Shown piece by piece: positions 1 through 7,230 of a stretch of 48,772 nt of DNA. Every line of letters begins with the position of its first letter. Within the stretch, counting starts at the first letter, position 1. A model generated the notes under the pieces. That model searched no databases and was not told where the DNA came from. It saw nothing but the letters and a program-made list of their open reading frames with translations. The translations under genes and the position numbers were made by a program. The DNA is from Aridibacter famidurans (GTDB lineage Bacteria; Acidobacteriota; Blastocatellia; Pyrinomonadales; Pyrinomonadaceae): the NCBI GenBank assembly GCA_024103495.1, contig JAGFIQ010000025.1, forward strand, positions 1-48,772. Reading direction: 5' to 3'.

Positions 1-56
1 AGCGCGACCTTCGCCTTGAACTCCGCTGAATACCTTTTCCGCTTTGATTTGCTCAC
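1..56 (-). CDS. IS3-family transposase OrfA, N-terminus only (partial)
   Basis: Reading the minus strand from a GTG at 56-54 gives MSKSKRKRYSAEFKAKVA and then runs off the window. The basic start followed by RYSAEFKAKVA is the standard opening of IS3-group OrfA proteins, the helix-turn-helix part of the transposase that binds the terminal repeats. A G-rich stretch just upstream (about 63-68) can serve as the ribosome binding site. Only 18 codons are visible, so it is unknown whether the copy is intact. It marks the left part of the window as accessory DNA. Confidence 0.75.
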   Translation of the reverse strand, partial: MSKSKRKRYSAEFKAKVA

Positions 57-121
57 TCTGATACCCCCTTCGCTTTCTGTCAGGTTTCCACCTTAACAAG
101 CTGTCCGAAAATTGGGTACCA
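1..121 (-). mobile_element. End of an IS3-family insertion sequence, cut by window edge
   Basis: The minus strand carries the start of an OrfA-type transposase gene (see next entry). Upstream of it lies a roughly 65 nt leader ending in a TG...CA-type terminus. Read inward from about position 121, the minus strand begins TGGTACCCAATTTTCGGACA, which has the look of an IS3-family terminal inverted repeat. The other end of the element lies outside the window, so neither the paired repeat nor a target duplication can be checked. Confidence 0.7.
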
Positions 122-223
122 TCTCTATTTGCTTTCAAAAATACTGTGATTCTTTAGACTGTTTCGTGTATCATAGTTGAAACACTCGTCTGCAGTTTGC
201 ACAATCACTGTGAGGTATTAGAG

Positions 224-460
224 ATGGGAAAGAAGAGAAATATACATATTGTCCCACACCAAGACGGCTGGGCAGCTAAGAGGGAGGGGAGCAATCGTTC
301 GTCAATTGTTGAGCGAACCAAGGCAGAGACAACAAAACGGGGCCGGGACATAGCGAAACGCGACGGTGTGGAATTGGTAATCCATAATAAAAACGGCCGG
401 ATCAGCGACAAGGACAGCTACGGCAACGACCCTTTTCCTCCGAAGGATACCAAACATTGA
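224..460 (+). CDS. DUF2188 family small protein
   Basis: The 78-residue product contains the full DUF2188 pattern. It begins with RNIHIVPHQDGWAAKREG, continues with a helix rich in T/E/K (about 34-50), and has GVELVIHNKNGRI and an ending DSYGNDPFPP. The family is small, soluble and of unknown biochemistry, and it is often found on mobile DNA. I chose the ATG at 224 over the in-frame one at 197 because TGAGG at 211-215 sits about 8 nt upstream and the family begins at this point. The stop (458-460) is 1 nt from the next start, so it is coupled to the two-TM gene downstream. Confidence 0.85.
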   Translation: MGKKRNIHIVPHQDGWAAKREGSNRSSIVERTKAETTKRGRDIAKRDGVELVIHNKNGRISDKDSYGNDPFPPKDTKH

Positions 461-461
461 T

Positions 462-1094
462 ATGCCAACCGACGAGGAAATCCAAGATTGTTGGGATAGA
501 TCGCTACGGGCTTTCGGAACTGCCCACATATTTGAAAGACGGTCGCGTGGTGCCAAACGCAGAATTAGAGTTCTGTCCTTTGTTGGAATGGCAGTCCCAG
601 TTTTGGTCGGTGGTCTTGTGGCCTCGCTCTTAGGAATGCCGGCACTTCAACCGTATCTCGGTGTCTTGATCGCGATCGGCGGAGTTTTGGCGACTGTGCA
701 ACTGGTGTTTTCGATTTGGTCCTTATTGGCCAAGTGGGAGGACACTACAAGTTACGGTTCTGAATCAAGCATCGATAACCTAGAAATATCCGACATATTT
801 AAGGGGTTGGCGCAAAAGCCGCCGGCCGACTTTGCAATTAATTACGAAGTCGCAAAGGAGCGCGATAGGGCAAGAAGTACTCAGGATCTAAAAATAGGCG
901 TAACGGATAATGAAAAGCGCATGGGGATGCGTGCCGCCTTGCGACAATTCCAGAAGAAGTGCGTGGCTTGTGGAGAAGTACCAAGGGACATGAAGCCAAC
1001 AACTTGTCCAGTATGTGGAAACTTTGGATTCCGTATGACTCGCAAGAAAGTAAAGGAGATCTCTCCAGGAGGAGGCTTAAAGACATATGAATAA
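462..1094 (+). CDS. Two-TM mobilome-type protein with CxxCx(11)CxxC zinc motif (SLATT-like)
   Basis: The product has 210 residues. A charged N-terminal helix is followed by two membrane segments (about 37-57 and 66-89), then a soluble charged region and a C-terminal zinc-ribbon-like motif. The cysteines are C167, C170, C182 and C185, spaced CxxC-11-CxxC, which is the signature of the protein family named for this spacing on plasmids, phages and islands. The two-TM layout resembles SLATT domains, which are predicted membrane effectors in nucleotide-signalling defence systems; that link is inference. The gene starts 1 nt after DUF2188 and overlaps the next start by 8 nt, so the three are translated together. 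Codon use is AT-richer than the rest of the window. Confidence 0.75.
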   Translation: MPTDEEIQDCWDRSLRAFGTAHIFERRSRGAKRRIRVLSFVGMAVPVLVGGLVASLLGMPALQPYLGVLIAIGGVLATVQLVFSIWSLLAKWEDTTSYGSESSIDNLEISDIFKGLAQKPPADFAINYEVAKERDRARSTQDLKIGVTDNEKRMGMRAALRQFQKKCVACGEVPRDMKPTTCPVCGNFGFRMTRKKVKEISPGGGLKTYE

Positions 1095-1281
1095 CGACGT
1101 TCTAATAGTACTTAATGGCTTTTTGAACTTGTCAGAAAAAGACCAAGCTGAGTTCATTGACCAACTTCGCGAATTCACAACTTCAAGAGACAAAGCAACC
1201 TTCAAGCGAGATATTGGAGGAATGGTGAGAAGTGTCGATCTTGGACCAATGGGCAGTAGCTGTAAGTGTTGCGGCAGATAG
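1087..1281 (+). CDS. Small protein of unknown function with Cys-rich tail
   Basis: This is a 64-residue protein whose ATG lies inside the last codons of the upstream gene (8 nt overlap), which argues that it is real and translationally coupled. It begins with a helical amphipathic stretch (LIVLNGFLNLSEKDQAEFID), has a charged middle and ends in CKCCGR. The three closely spaced cysteines could bind metal or form disulfides. I do not recognise a family. It probably works with the preceding two-TM protein as its partner, regulator or antidote; this is inference from coupling only. Confidence 0.6.
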   Translation: MNNDVLIVLNGFLNLSEKDQAEFIDQLREFTTSRDKATFKRDIGGMVRSVDLGPMGSSCKCCGR

Positions 1282-1367
1282 GTTACGTAAGAATCGACCA
1301 AGGATAAAGATCAATTGTAGGGTCATTTACCTTTTATAGTCCAGTTTCGCCCAGTTGAGAAGTTAGA

Positions 1368-1400
1368 ATACCCGGCTTTTTGAACGTCGGGTATTTCTTT
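1368..1400 (+). terminator. Rho-independent terminator after the DUF2188 operon
   Basis: ATACCCGGC (1368-1376) pairs with GTCGGGTAT (1386-1394), with one G-U pair, over a short loop, and is followed by TTCTTT. It lies about 90 nt after the stop of the 64-residue gene and closes that three-gene unit. Confidence 0.75.
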
Positions 1401-1747
1401 GGGCATCTCGGGCTCCGGTGCCGGATGTTGACGAGCTCCAAATCAGAGATACGATCAGTCTTCCCAAGAACATACCATCCACAAACGGTCACATTACCGA
1501 CCATTTTTGTCCCTCAATAGACAAAACATTGCAGACTGCTCGTACCCCGGTCTGCTGAACACGCTGGATTCATTGGTCATTTTAGCCTGTCAAGAGTGTT
1601 CCTAAAATGGGTAATAACAGAATAATAGTAGTACTGTGGATATGTGGATAACTCGCCGCTCTAAACCCCAAATCTGACGGAATTTTCACCCTTTCGGCAA
1701 CAGGGTTCAACTGGTAGTTTGAAGAGGTAATTAGTTAGAAGTTATCC
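1401..1747. other. Gene-free region with inverted repeats and DnaA-box-like sites; candidate origin
   Basis: No convincing gene lies here. Inverted repeats are TTTTGTC/GACAAAA (1505-1511 and 1520-1526, 8 nt apart) and CATTTTAG/CTAAAATG (1578-1585 and 1602-1609, 16 nt apart). An AT-rich stretch follows (about 1611-1634). Next come TGTGGATAT and TGTGGATAA, sharing one base at 1643; the second is a perfect consensus DnaA box on the minus strand. Another near match (GTTATCCAT) overlaps the next start at about 1741-1749. This arrangement ahead of a winged-helix gene is what a plasmid-like replication origin looks like. A transfer origin or operator region is equally possible. Confidence 0.45.
1635..1651 (-). 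promoter_or_regulatory. Two DnaA-box-like sites sharing one base
   Basis: TGTGGATAT (1635-1643) and TGTGGATAA (1643-1651) are the reverse complements of ATATCCACA and TTATCCACA. The latter is the consensus DnaA box. They directly follow an AT-rich segment, the arrangement expected in an origin that melts next to DnaA sites. Confidence 0.45.
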
Positions 1748-2122
1748 ATGAGACCTCTCCCGGAAACAAGATCTCACAGCCAAAAGTCCCTTTTTGAGAC
1801 CCCTAGCGAATCTCGAAAGCCAAGGCCTAGCTGGTGGACCCCGCTTTGGCAGGGACTTGTCAGCGACAAAGACGCCAAGCACCGAAACGCGATGGGGTCA
1901 TCCATCTGGCTTTTTCTCTACCTTTTGACGTATGCCAATCGCAAGACCGGTGTGGTGCGCAGATCGATCGAGAGCATCAAGCTTGACACAGGGTCGACGC
2001 TTCGAACGATCAACCGGGATCTCGATCGCCTGAGAGAACAAGACTACATAACGATCTTGGAACCAAAGCCGCTGCTCAAGATACGGATTGAGAAATGGAA
2101 GGAGTTCAAAAAAGATGTCTGA
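1748..2122 (+). CDS. Winged-helix DNA-binding protein, possible replication/transfer regulator
   Basis: The product has 124 residues. After a proline- and serine-rich head of about 35 residues comes a compact helical domain. It reads NAMGSSIWLFLYLLTYANRKTGVV, then a helix-turn-helix (RRSIESIKLDTGSTLRTINRDLDRLREQDYITI) and a basic tail. This is the pattern of HTH_36/GntR-like winged helices that occur in replication initiators and plasmid regulators. The gene follows the putative origin region and overlaps the methyltransferase start by 8 nt. A role in replicating or regulating the element fits, but no catalytic Rep motif is present, so DNA binding is the only supported function. Confidence 0.6.
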   Translation: MRPLPETRSHSQKSLFETPSESRKPRPSWWTPLWQGLVSDKDAKHRNAMGSSIWLFLYLLTYANRKTGVVRRSIESIKLDTGSTLRTINRDLDRLREQDYITILEPKPLLKIRIEKWKEFKKDV

Positions 2123-3143
2123 GCTCCTTGATCATCCAAGACGGGGTCTTGGTCGGGTTTATCAGGCGCGGCTAAGACGGAAGCTGGTTTCGATGTTCGT
2201 CAACAAGGTCTTCTGCGCCGATCCGCTGAGGTTTCTAAAAGCGATCCCGAATGCGAGCGTTGATTGCATTGTTGTATCGCCAGCGGACTGCATATCTGAG
2301 CACGAAGGCACCAGGCGAAAGGACCAGGATCATGAATCAGCGGATCTCTTCAAGAAACTGTCATCGGTCATTGGTGAGCTGTCTCGAGTTCTGAAGCCGG
2401 GCGGATCTTGTTTGATAAGCCTCAGCGGATTCGATTCGGCCAGACAATCGGGAAGGCTAAAGAAGCAGAGTCTGGGAAGGCTATTCCACCGTCTGATTGG
2501 GAACTTCCGGGCATCTAGTGACCAGAACAAACTCAAACAGAATCCACTTTCAGGTATTTCAAACCGGGTTACGCAGCTCATGTCTGAGAGAGGTTTGACC
2601 CTAACTAGCCAGTTCGAGAGCTTCAGGGCAGGGAAGATCTCTGAAATCTTGAAAGTGAGCCCAAATCACGAATCACACCGGGCGCTGGTTTTCACGAAAC
2701 CGTCGACTCGAGGTTATGGGCATTACTTTGAACCAGAGGATGAAACAGCCAGTTTGGGACCTGGAAACGATCCAGCGGGCAATTACCGGCCCTGGAAATG
2801 TCTACGTAGAACTACTGAGTATTCTGCTGCCAGTAAGCACGATCGGAAGACAGGTACCAGGAAGGGAAGACGGCGAAGATCCAGTTTATCCTCCTTGCGA
2901 AGCTGGCCAAAGGGAAAAGACTTTTCCGAACCTCAAAAGATGCTTATCAGCGCATTCATCAAGCGCGCTTGTCCAAGGGGTGGGATAGTACTTGATCCGT
3001 TCGCCGGAAAAGGGACCTCTATAGTCATCGCCAAGAGCCTTGGCCGCAGATACATCGGCATTGAAAGGAGGAAAGAATACGCGATCCTTGCAAGGGAGAG
3101 ATTGTCTTGGGTCAGCGGGGGTATGAGCGATGGCGGCAGCTGA
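2115..3143 (+). CDS. N4/N6 DNA methyltransferase-like protein with degenerate motif IV
   Basis: The product is 342 residues from the ATG at 2115, which has GGAG at 2101-2104 and overlaps the upstream stop as ATGTCTGA. The C-terminus carries the SAM-binding motif I (GGIVLDPFAGKGTSIVIAKSLG) followed by RRYIGIERRKEYAILARERL, typical of beta-group N4-cytosine/N6-adenine methylases (PF01555), where motif IV precedes motif I. At the place of motif IV the sequence reads VVSPADCIS rather than SPP(Y/F/W), so the catalytic proline and aromatic residue are missing. A conserved LKPGGSCLISLSGFDS strand lies between. It may be a non-catalytic DNA-binding relative or a decayed enzyme. It sits between the winged-helix gene and the first coupling-type ATPase. 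Confidence 0.7.
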   Translation: MSELLDHPRRGLGRVYQARLRRKLVSMFVNKVFCADPLRFLKAIPNASVDCIVVSPADCISEHEGTRRKDQDHESADLFKKLSSVIGELSRVLKPGGSCLISLSGFDSARQSGRLKKQSLGRLFHRLIGNFRASSDQNKLKQNPLSGISNRVTQLMSERGLTLTSQFESFRAGKISEILKVSPNHESHRALVFTKPSTRGYGHYFEPEDETASLGPGNDPAGNYRPWKCLRRTTEYSAASKHDRKTGTRKGRRRRSSLSSLRSWPKGKDFSEPQKMLISAFIKRACPRGGIVLDPFAGKGTSIVIAKSLGRRYIGIERRKEYAILARERLSWVSGGMSDGGS

Positions 3144-3185
3144 GGCATTTCGGGCCTGTTCGATCAGTAACTTGAAACCTAGTCC

Positions 3186-4400
3186 ATGTTCCAAAATGAA
3201 GAACCCAACAAACGAGTCCCCGATCCAAACCAGCTAACGATACTTGCCGAGACCGATTACCGTGGTTCTCACATTTCATTTGGCATCAAGCGAATCGACC
3301 GGAGGAGTCATATGTGGCTCCTGGGAAAGACCGGGACTGGAAAAAGCACGATGATCGAGAACCTGATGTTCGACGATCTGAGCAAGGGTTACGGCTTTGC
3401 CCTTCTTGACCCCCACGGCGATCTGGTATCAAGAGTCAGGGGATGGTTTCACAGGTTTGATGTAACGGAATTGATCGACTTTGACGTCCCGAACAAGAAT
3501 CAGGAGTATGGCTTTAATCCCCTCAGCGGAGTTGCCGCAAAATACAGACCGCTTGCGGCTTCAGGTCTCGTACTGGTGTTCAAGCACCTGTGGAAAGATG
3601 CCTGGGGAGCAAGGACGGAGCATATCTTGCGAAATTCGATACTTACGCTTCTTGACTATCCGGGTGCCACCTTGTCCGACTTGCTGAAGCTCCTTGCAGA
3701 CAACGATTTCAGAAAGAGGGTATTGACATACGTTACAGGTAGGCAGGTAAGACTCTTCTGGGAAGACGAGTTTCAGAAGTACTCATACAGATTCAGAGCC
3801 TACGCCGTATCGCCGATCCAGAACAAGGTAGGAGCCTTTCTATCCCATCCGCTTATGGAGGCGATCTTGACCAAGCCAAAGAAGGCGATCAATTTTCGGC
3901 AGGTCATCGACGAAGGCAAGGTGCTGCTTGTTGACCTCTCAAAAGGCAAGCTGGGCGAAGATGCTGCAAATCTTCTCGGTTCTCTGATCATCAGTCGCTT
4001 TGACCTTGCCGCATTGTCTCGCTCAAACATCCCGGAATCCAAGCGCAAAGACTACACACTTTTTCTCGATGAATTCCACAGCTTTACCACGCAGGGCCTG
4101 GCCAACATGCTCTCTTCCCTGAGGAAATACAATGTCTCTCTGGTGCTTGCCAATCAGTACACTTCGTATCAACTTTTGCCGGAAGTCAGGGAAGCTCTTT
4201 TCGGGAACGTCGGCACGATAGTCTCCTTTCGTCTCGGCGCGAGGGATGCCGAGGCCGTCTCAAGGGAGTTCTCATCGGACATTGAGGCGAAGGAGTTTAC
4301 AAATCTCCCAAACCATCGCGTATACCTTCGAATGATGATCGATGGAAGAGTATCAAAGCCATTCAATGCAAGAACACTTCCTCCGGTCCTGGAAAGGTAG
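3186..4400 (+). CDS. HerA/VirD4-like DNA-translocating ATPase (short form)
   Basis: The product has 404 residues. Walker A is GKTGTGKST (about 46-54), followed by the strand GFALLDPHGDLV that marks conjugative coupling proteins and HerA-FtsK relatives. The Walker B-like FLDEFHSF is near 293, and a late NVGTIVSFRLGARDAEAV segment corresponds to the sensor/arginine region. No transmembrane helix is visible, so it is a soluble motor that pumps DNA or protein. It lacks the N- and C-terminal extensions of the related protein at 15254-18424 and is clearly its paralogue. It follows the methyltransferase by 42 nt and may form one unit with it and the winged-helix gene. Confidence 0.8.
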   Translation: MFQNEEPNKRVPDPNQLTILAETDYRGSHISFGIKRIDRRSHMWLLGKTGTGKSTMIENLMFDDLSKGYGFALLDPHGDLVSRVRGWFHRFDVTELIDFDVPNKNQEYGFNPLSGVAAKYRPLAASGLVLVFKHLWKDAWGARTEHILRNSILTLLDYPGATLSDLLKLLADNDFRKRVLTYVTGRQVRLFWEDEFQKYSYRFRAYAVSPIQNKVGAFLSHPLMEAILTKPKKAINFRQVIDEGKVLLVDLSKGKLGEDAANLLGSLIISRFDLAALSRSNIPESKRKDYTLFLDEFHSFTTQGLANMLSSLRKYNVSLVLANQYTSYQLLPEVREALFGNVGTIVSFRLGARDAEAVSREFSSDIEAKEFTNLPNHRVYLRMMIDGRVSKPFNARTLPPVLER

Positions 4401-4707
4401 AAACTATTCCTGCTCGGCCAATTGTCGTCCTCAAGTTCCTGCCGGTGAGTGTCTCGCCTTGCTTACCGGTGGGAACCTGGGGATAACAGGTAAAAAACAA
4501 TAACTGGAGGAGAACATTTCGGTCACGCATGAGCGAGCACTGAGTGAGAAGAGGGCGGCGAATTGAAGGATAATCCCGTAGAAAAGATGGTCGAGAATCT
4601 AATCAGGGGATCTGCCAGCTCACCGAGAGTCTTTTCTCAGTTCTTTCTGAAAGGACTGCTAGACAATGATGGGGTCGGTCTCGGCCCAAGGGCCCTTGCG
4701 ATACAAA
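4401..4707. other. Intergenic stretch with two hairpins and a possible broken ORF
   Basis: CCGGTGAG/CTTACCGG (4442-4449 and 4462-4469, one G-U pair) and ACCTG/CAGGT (4475-4479 and 4487-4491) can form hairpins without a T-tract. A strong GGAGGAG (about 4506-4512) is followed only by short frames. One of them ends at the TGA that overlaps a TTG at 4563. From that TTG an open frame with protein-like composition (KDNPVEKMVENLIRG...) runs into the terminator at 4708 and then over the antisense DUF2958 gene. I take it as a gene remnant at most. Confidence 0.35.
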
Positions 4708-4742
4708 AAGCGATAAAGAATGATCTTTATCGCTTCTTTTTT
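4704..4742. terminator. Bidirectional terminator between the ATPase region and DUF2958
   Basis: AAGCGATAAAG (4708-4718) and CTTTATCGCTT (4725-4735) form a perfect 11-bp stem with a 6-nt loop. T-rich tails are present on both strands: TTCTTTTTTT rightward and a T-run complementary to AAAAA at 4704-4709 leftward. It lies immediately after the DUF2958 stop on the minus strand. Confidence 0.8.
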
Positions 4743-5066
4743 TCAGGTTCGCTCACTGCGGAAAGTGGCAAGCACCTCTTGGAGCGTGCCCTCGGTGAAA
4801 TAGAGATCGCGCTCGACCTTGAGGCCGTGGATGTTTACGGCTTCAAGCTCCGAAAGAGAGAAGTAACCAAGCTCCTCCTCGTGTCCTATGACATAGCCGA
4901 AGAGGAGAAAGTGATCTCCTTCCGGAGAGCCTTCCAGAACGAACCAAGTCCAGTTCCCCATTGGGAAGAAGAACTTGGCGTAGACGTGCTTTTCCATCGC
5001 CGGCGTGCCTTCGGTCGAATAAAGAGCGGGAAGCTGCGCGCGCAGCTCCTCGGTCAAGAGCTCCAT
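4743..5066 (-). CDS. DUF2958 family protein
   Basis: The product has 107 residues and matches the DUF2958 pattern from end to end: MELLTEELRAQLPALYS, then AKFFFPMGNWTWFVLEGS, FLLFGYVIGHEEELGYFSLSELE and VERDLYF near the end. This family is common on plasmids and conjugative elements, and its biochemical role is unknown. A strong AAGGAGG lies about 9 nt before the ATG on the minus strand. A perfect hairpin follows the stop, so this is a single-gene transcript. The longer open frame on the plus strand across the same DNA is a shadow. Confidence 0.85.
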   Translation of the reverse strand: MELLTEELRAQLPALYSTEGTPAMEKHVYAKFFFPMGNWTWFVLEGSPEGDHFLLFGYVIGHEEELGYFSLSELEAVNIHGLKVERDLYFTEGTLQEVLATFRSERT

Positions 5067-5565
5067 AAGAGTAGCCTCCTTTTGATTGTGTTGGGGTTGT
5101 CTCGGGAGGGAAGTCGGCGGACTTTCAGGTAGAGGAATCGATCGAGTCGATCTGGGGCCAATCGAGTTCGCAGACGTGGTGAGAAACTAAGTGACGAGAC
5201 TATGAAATTCAGTCAGGATGAGAGTATCGGAGAGAAGGTCAATTCGCTGCTTGCAAGCTACGGTTGTCGCTATGAGAAATGCGGTTAGCGGTGTGTGATC
5301 TCAGCAAAACAGTTCGAGGGGTTCCTTCGAAAGAAAGACAGGCGCAAAGGAATTGTTTCGATTCCGAGTTAGAAGTATTAGTCTGCAGCGACTGGCTACT
5401 CGATTGCTTCCATCTTTCCGCGTGCAGCCGATGATGCAGTTCTGGGCGCCCAAGGTCCAGAACGAGGATCAATTCCATGTTCCGTTTCCCGACACCCACA
5501 AGCCATCCACGAGAGAGAAGTGCCCTACGCAAATGGAGCAGTCATGTAGGGAGGGTCAGAAGTCC
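5067..5565. other. Intergenic region, no supported gene
   Basis: About 500 nt lie between two leftward genes. The promoter of DUF2958 must be at the low-coordinate end. A 28-codon frame (5202-5288, MKFSQDESIGEKVNSLLASY...) looks protein-like but has no ribosome binding site and ends quickly, so it may be a gene fragment. Other open frames here overlap each other and show no family features. No clear terminator for the methyltransferase gene ending at 5566 is visible. Confidence 0.4.
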
Positions 5566-6450
5566 TCATTTCTTCTTCAATATGAGGACAAGCGATGAAG
5601 CCGTTCCCGCCTCATGCCATAGCGAAGGGTATCTTATCAGCAGACCGGAACCAGCCATAGGTTCGATCAAGGTGTCCACTTCAAAACCCGCACGTTCGAA
5701 TGCATTCAAATAGTCGCCAAACGCATGATAAAACCGCGCCACTTTCACCCAATTTCCATCGATGGACCTAAGATGACGAACGACGAGATCTCCGGAGGCC
5801 CGATTAGAATCCCGTGCCTCGCGAATCCAACTCGACTCTGTTGCTGACAATGTCTCGGTCTCCGCCGGAATTTGAAGGATCAGCGTGCCTGCTCGCTTGA
5901 GCGCGCGATTAATATTTGAAAACGCAAGTTCAAGGTCTTCGCGACTCTCGACACAGCAGAATGCAAATACACAAAGTGCGAGGTCATATTTGCCTCTCAG
6001 GAAACTGGCATGAGGATTAAGAAAATCCTCTCGAACATAGTCAACATTTCCATATCCATCCGACTTTTCTGCGGCAGTTTCGATCATCGCGCGGGAAATG
6101 TCGACCCCCTTCACACTCCGCGCAAAACTGCTGACGATCCGAGATATATGCCCGTCGCCGCAGCCAACATCAAGAATATCTCCGTGAAGCCCCAGATGCC
6201 GGGAGAGTTCCACTACAAGCGGCCGGCTGATGAGGTCATCGCGGAATTTTGGCTCATCCCGCGAGTAAAGCCGCGCCGCACTGTCGAATATATCCTGGAT
6301 GTGAGCCGGCTGCCGGTATGAAGGACTGCCGGGAAAGGAGCTCGCACGTTCTGTACTTTTGGGGTCCAGGTCGGTGAAAGTTTCAGGGGGTTGGTTCAAC
6401 AAATTAGACATGGTCAATAAATGTAAAAAGATCTCGGTTCTCCCTGACAC
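5566..6450 (-). CDS. Class I SAM-dependent methyltransferase
   Basis: The product has up to 294 residues. The Rossmann motif I reads GDILDVGCGDGHISRIV, followed by the acidic strand end VKGVDIS that binds the ribose of SAM. VDYVREDFLNP (motif II region) and YDLALCVFAFCCV (motif IV region) come next, with NINRALKRAGTLILQIP as the usual post-II strand. This is a Methyltransf_11/25-type small-molecule methylase; the substrate cannot be read from sequence. The start is unsure: GTG at 6450 or the ATG at 6411 (MSNLLNQPP), neither with a good ribosome binding site. It lies 63 nt after the queuosine-precursor transporter in the same direction, so it is probably in its operon. Confidence 0.8.
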   Translation of the reverse strand: MSGRTEIFLHLLTMSNLLNQPPETFTDLDPKSTERASSFPGSPSYRQPAHIQDIFDSAARLYSRDEPKFRDDLISRPLVVELSRHLGLHGDILDVGCGDGHISRIVSSFARSVKGVDISRAMIETAAEKSDGYGNVDYVREDFLNPHASFLRGKYDLALCVFAFCCVESREDLELAFSNINRALKRAGTLILQIPAETETLSATESSWIREARDSNRASGDLVVRHLRSIDGNWVKVARFYHAFGDYLNAFERAGFEVDTLIEPMAGSGLLIRYPSLWHEAGTASSLVLILKKK

Positions 6451-6513
6451 ATCTGATTACTTGTTACCGCATCAGGGTTTTCCGCGAAATGCTCTTCAAA
6501 GGTCGTGTGAGAG

Positions 6514-7218
6514 CTAGAGCTTAAAGGGGTTGAAGTCCGTCGAACGATCAAACACGTCGACGCCTTCGGCTTTTTTCAAACGCCCGACAACAAAGTAGGT
6601 CACCGGCGTAAACAAGATCTCGTACAAAACCTTGAACAAATAAATGCTTCCCGCAAGAGTAAAAATCACTGTCCAAGGGACTATTCCGGCAAAGGCGACG
6701 ACCCCGAACACGACCGAGTCTACAAACTGCCCAACAAGAGTCGAGCCGATCGTCCGGGTCCAGAGCATCCGTCCACCGGTCCAGACCTTCGCCTTAGCCA
6801 TAATATAAGAATTGACGAATTCTCCTGCCCAGTAGGCCATCAAAGAGCCGGCAATGACGCGGGGCACGATGCCGAGGAGTGCTTCGAACTCCGTCTGAAG
6901 TGTCCAGTTAGGGGCAGGCGGGAGGTACTGCACAATCAATAAAACGACGGCAAGCAACGCGGCCGATACAAACCCAACCCATATCACTCTCCTGGTCCGC
7001 GCATAGCCGTAAACTTCCGTCAATATGTCTCCGAAGATGTAGCTGAGCGGGAAGATAACGATAGCGCCGGGGAAAACGAATGGGCCGACGGACACGAGCT
7101 TTGCGCTTGATATCTGCGAGATCAAATAGATCCCTACAAAAAGGCCCGCGACGATATCAAAGTACCGGGGAGTATTCTCGGTTGACAATCGATCATTAAG
7201 TTGTATTGGGTCGCTCAT
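6514..7218 (-). CDS. yhhQ: Queuosine precursor transporter, YhhQ/VUT family
   Basis: The product is a 234-residue membrane protein with about six hydrophobic segments. Features of the YhhQ (vitamin uptake-like) family are visible: ISQISSAKLVSVGPFVFPGA, then LSYIFGDILTEVYGYARTRRVIW, AGSLMAYWAGEFVNSYIMAK and GSTLVGQFVDSVVFGVVAF. YhhQ proteins import preQ0/preQ1 so that cells can make queuosine in tRNA. Length and topology are normal. The start ATG at 7218 is 12 nt downstream of the XRE gene's stop, so both are co-transcribed. Finding this transporter inside an integrated element, with a methyltransferase after it, suggests carried salvage or modification functions. Confidence 0.88.
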   Translation of the reverse strand: MSDPIQLNDRLSTENTPRYFDIVAGLFVGIYLISQISSAKLVSVGPFVFPGAIVIFPLSYIFGDILTEVYGYARTRRVIWVGFVSAALLAVVLLIVQYLPPAPNWTLQTEFEALLGIVPRVIAGSLMAYWAGEFVNSYIMAKAKVWTGGRMLWTRTIGSTLVGQFVDSVVFGVVAFAGIVPWTVIFTLAGSIYLFKVLYEILFTPVTYFVVGRLKKAEGVDVFDRSTDFNPFKL

Positions 7219-7230
7219 GGTTTTGACGGA

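Noticed and set aside
4442..4469. Hairpin CCGGTGAG/CTTACCGG as left attachment site (shares GCCGGTGA with the tRNA acceptor end)
   Set aside because: Only eight bases match the tRNA 3' end and the following bases differ, too short to call an attachment site.
4563..5132. Rightward 189-residue open frame
   Set aside because: Two thirds of it is antisense to DUF2958, whose family match and ribosome binding site are strong, and it runs through an 11-bp bidirectional terminator. Only its first part could be a gene remnant.
5353..5598. Overlapping open frames on both strands, one starting MELILVLDLG (like GMP synthase)
   Set aside because: The similarity stops after a few residues, there is no ribosome binding site, and the other frames on the same DNA are equally open. 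I consider it chance.
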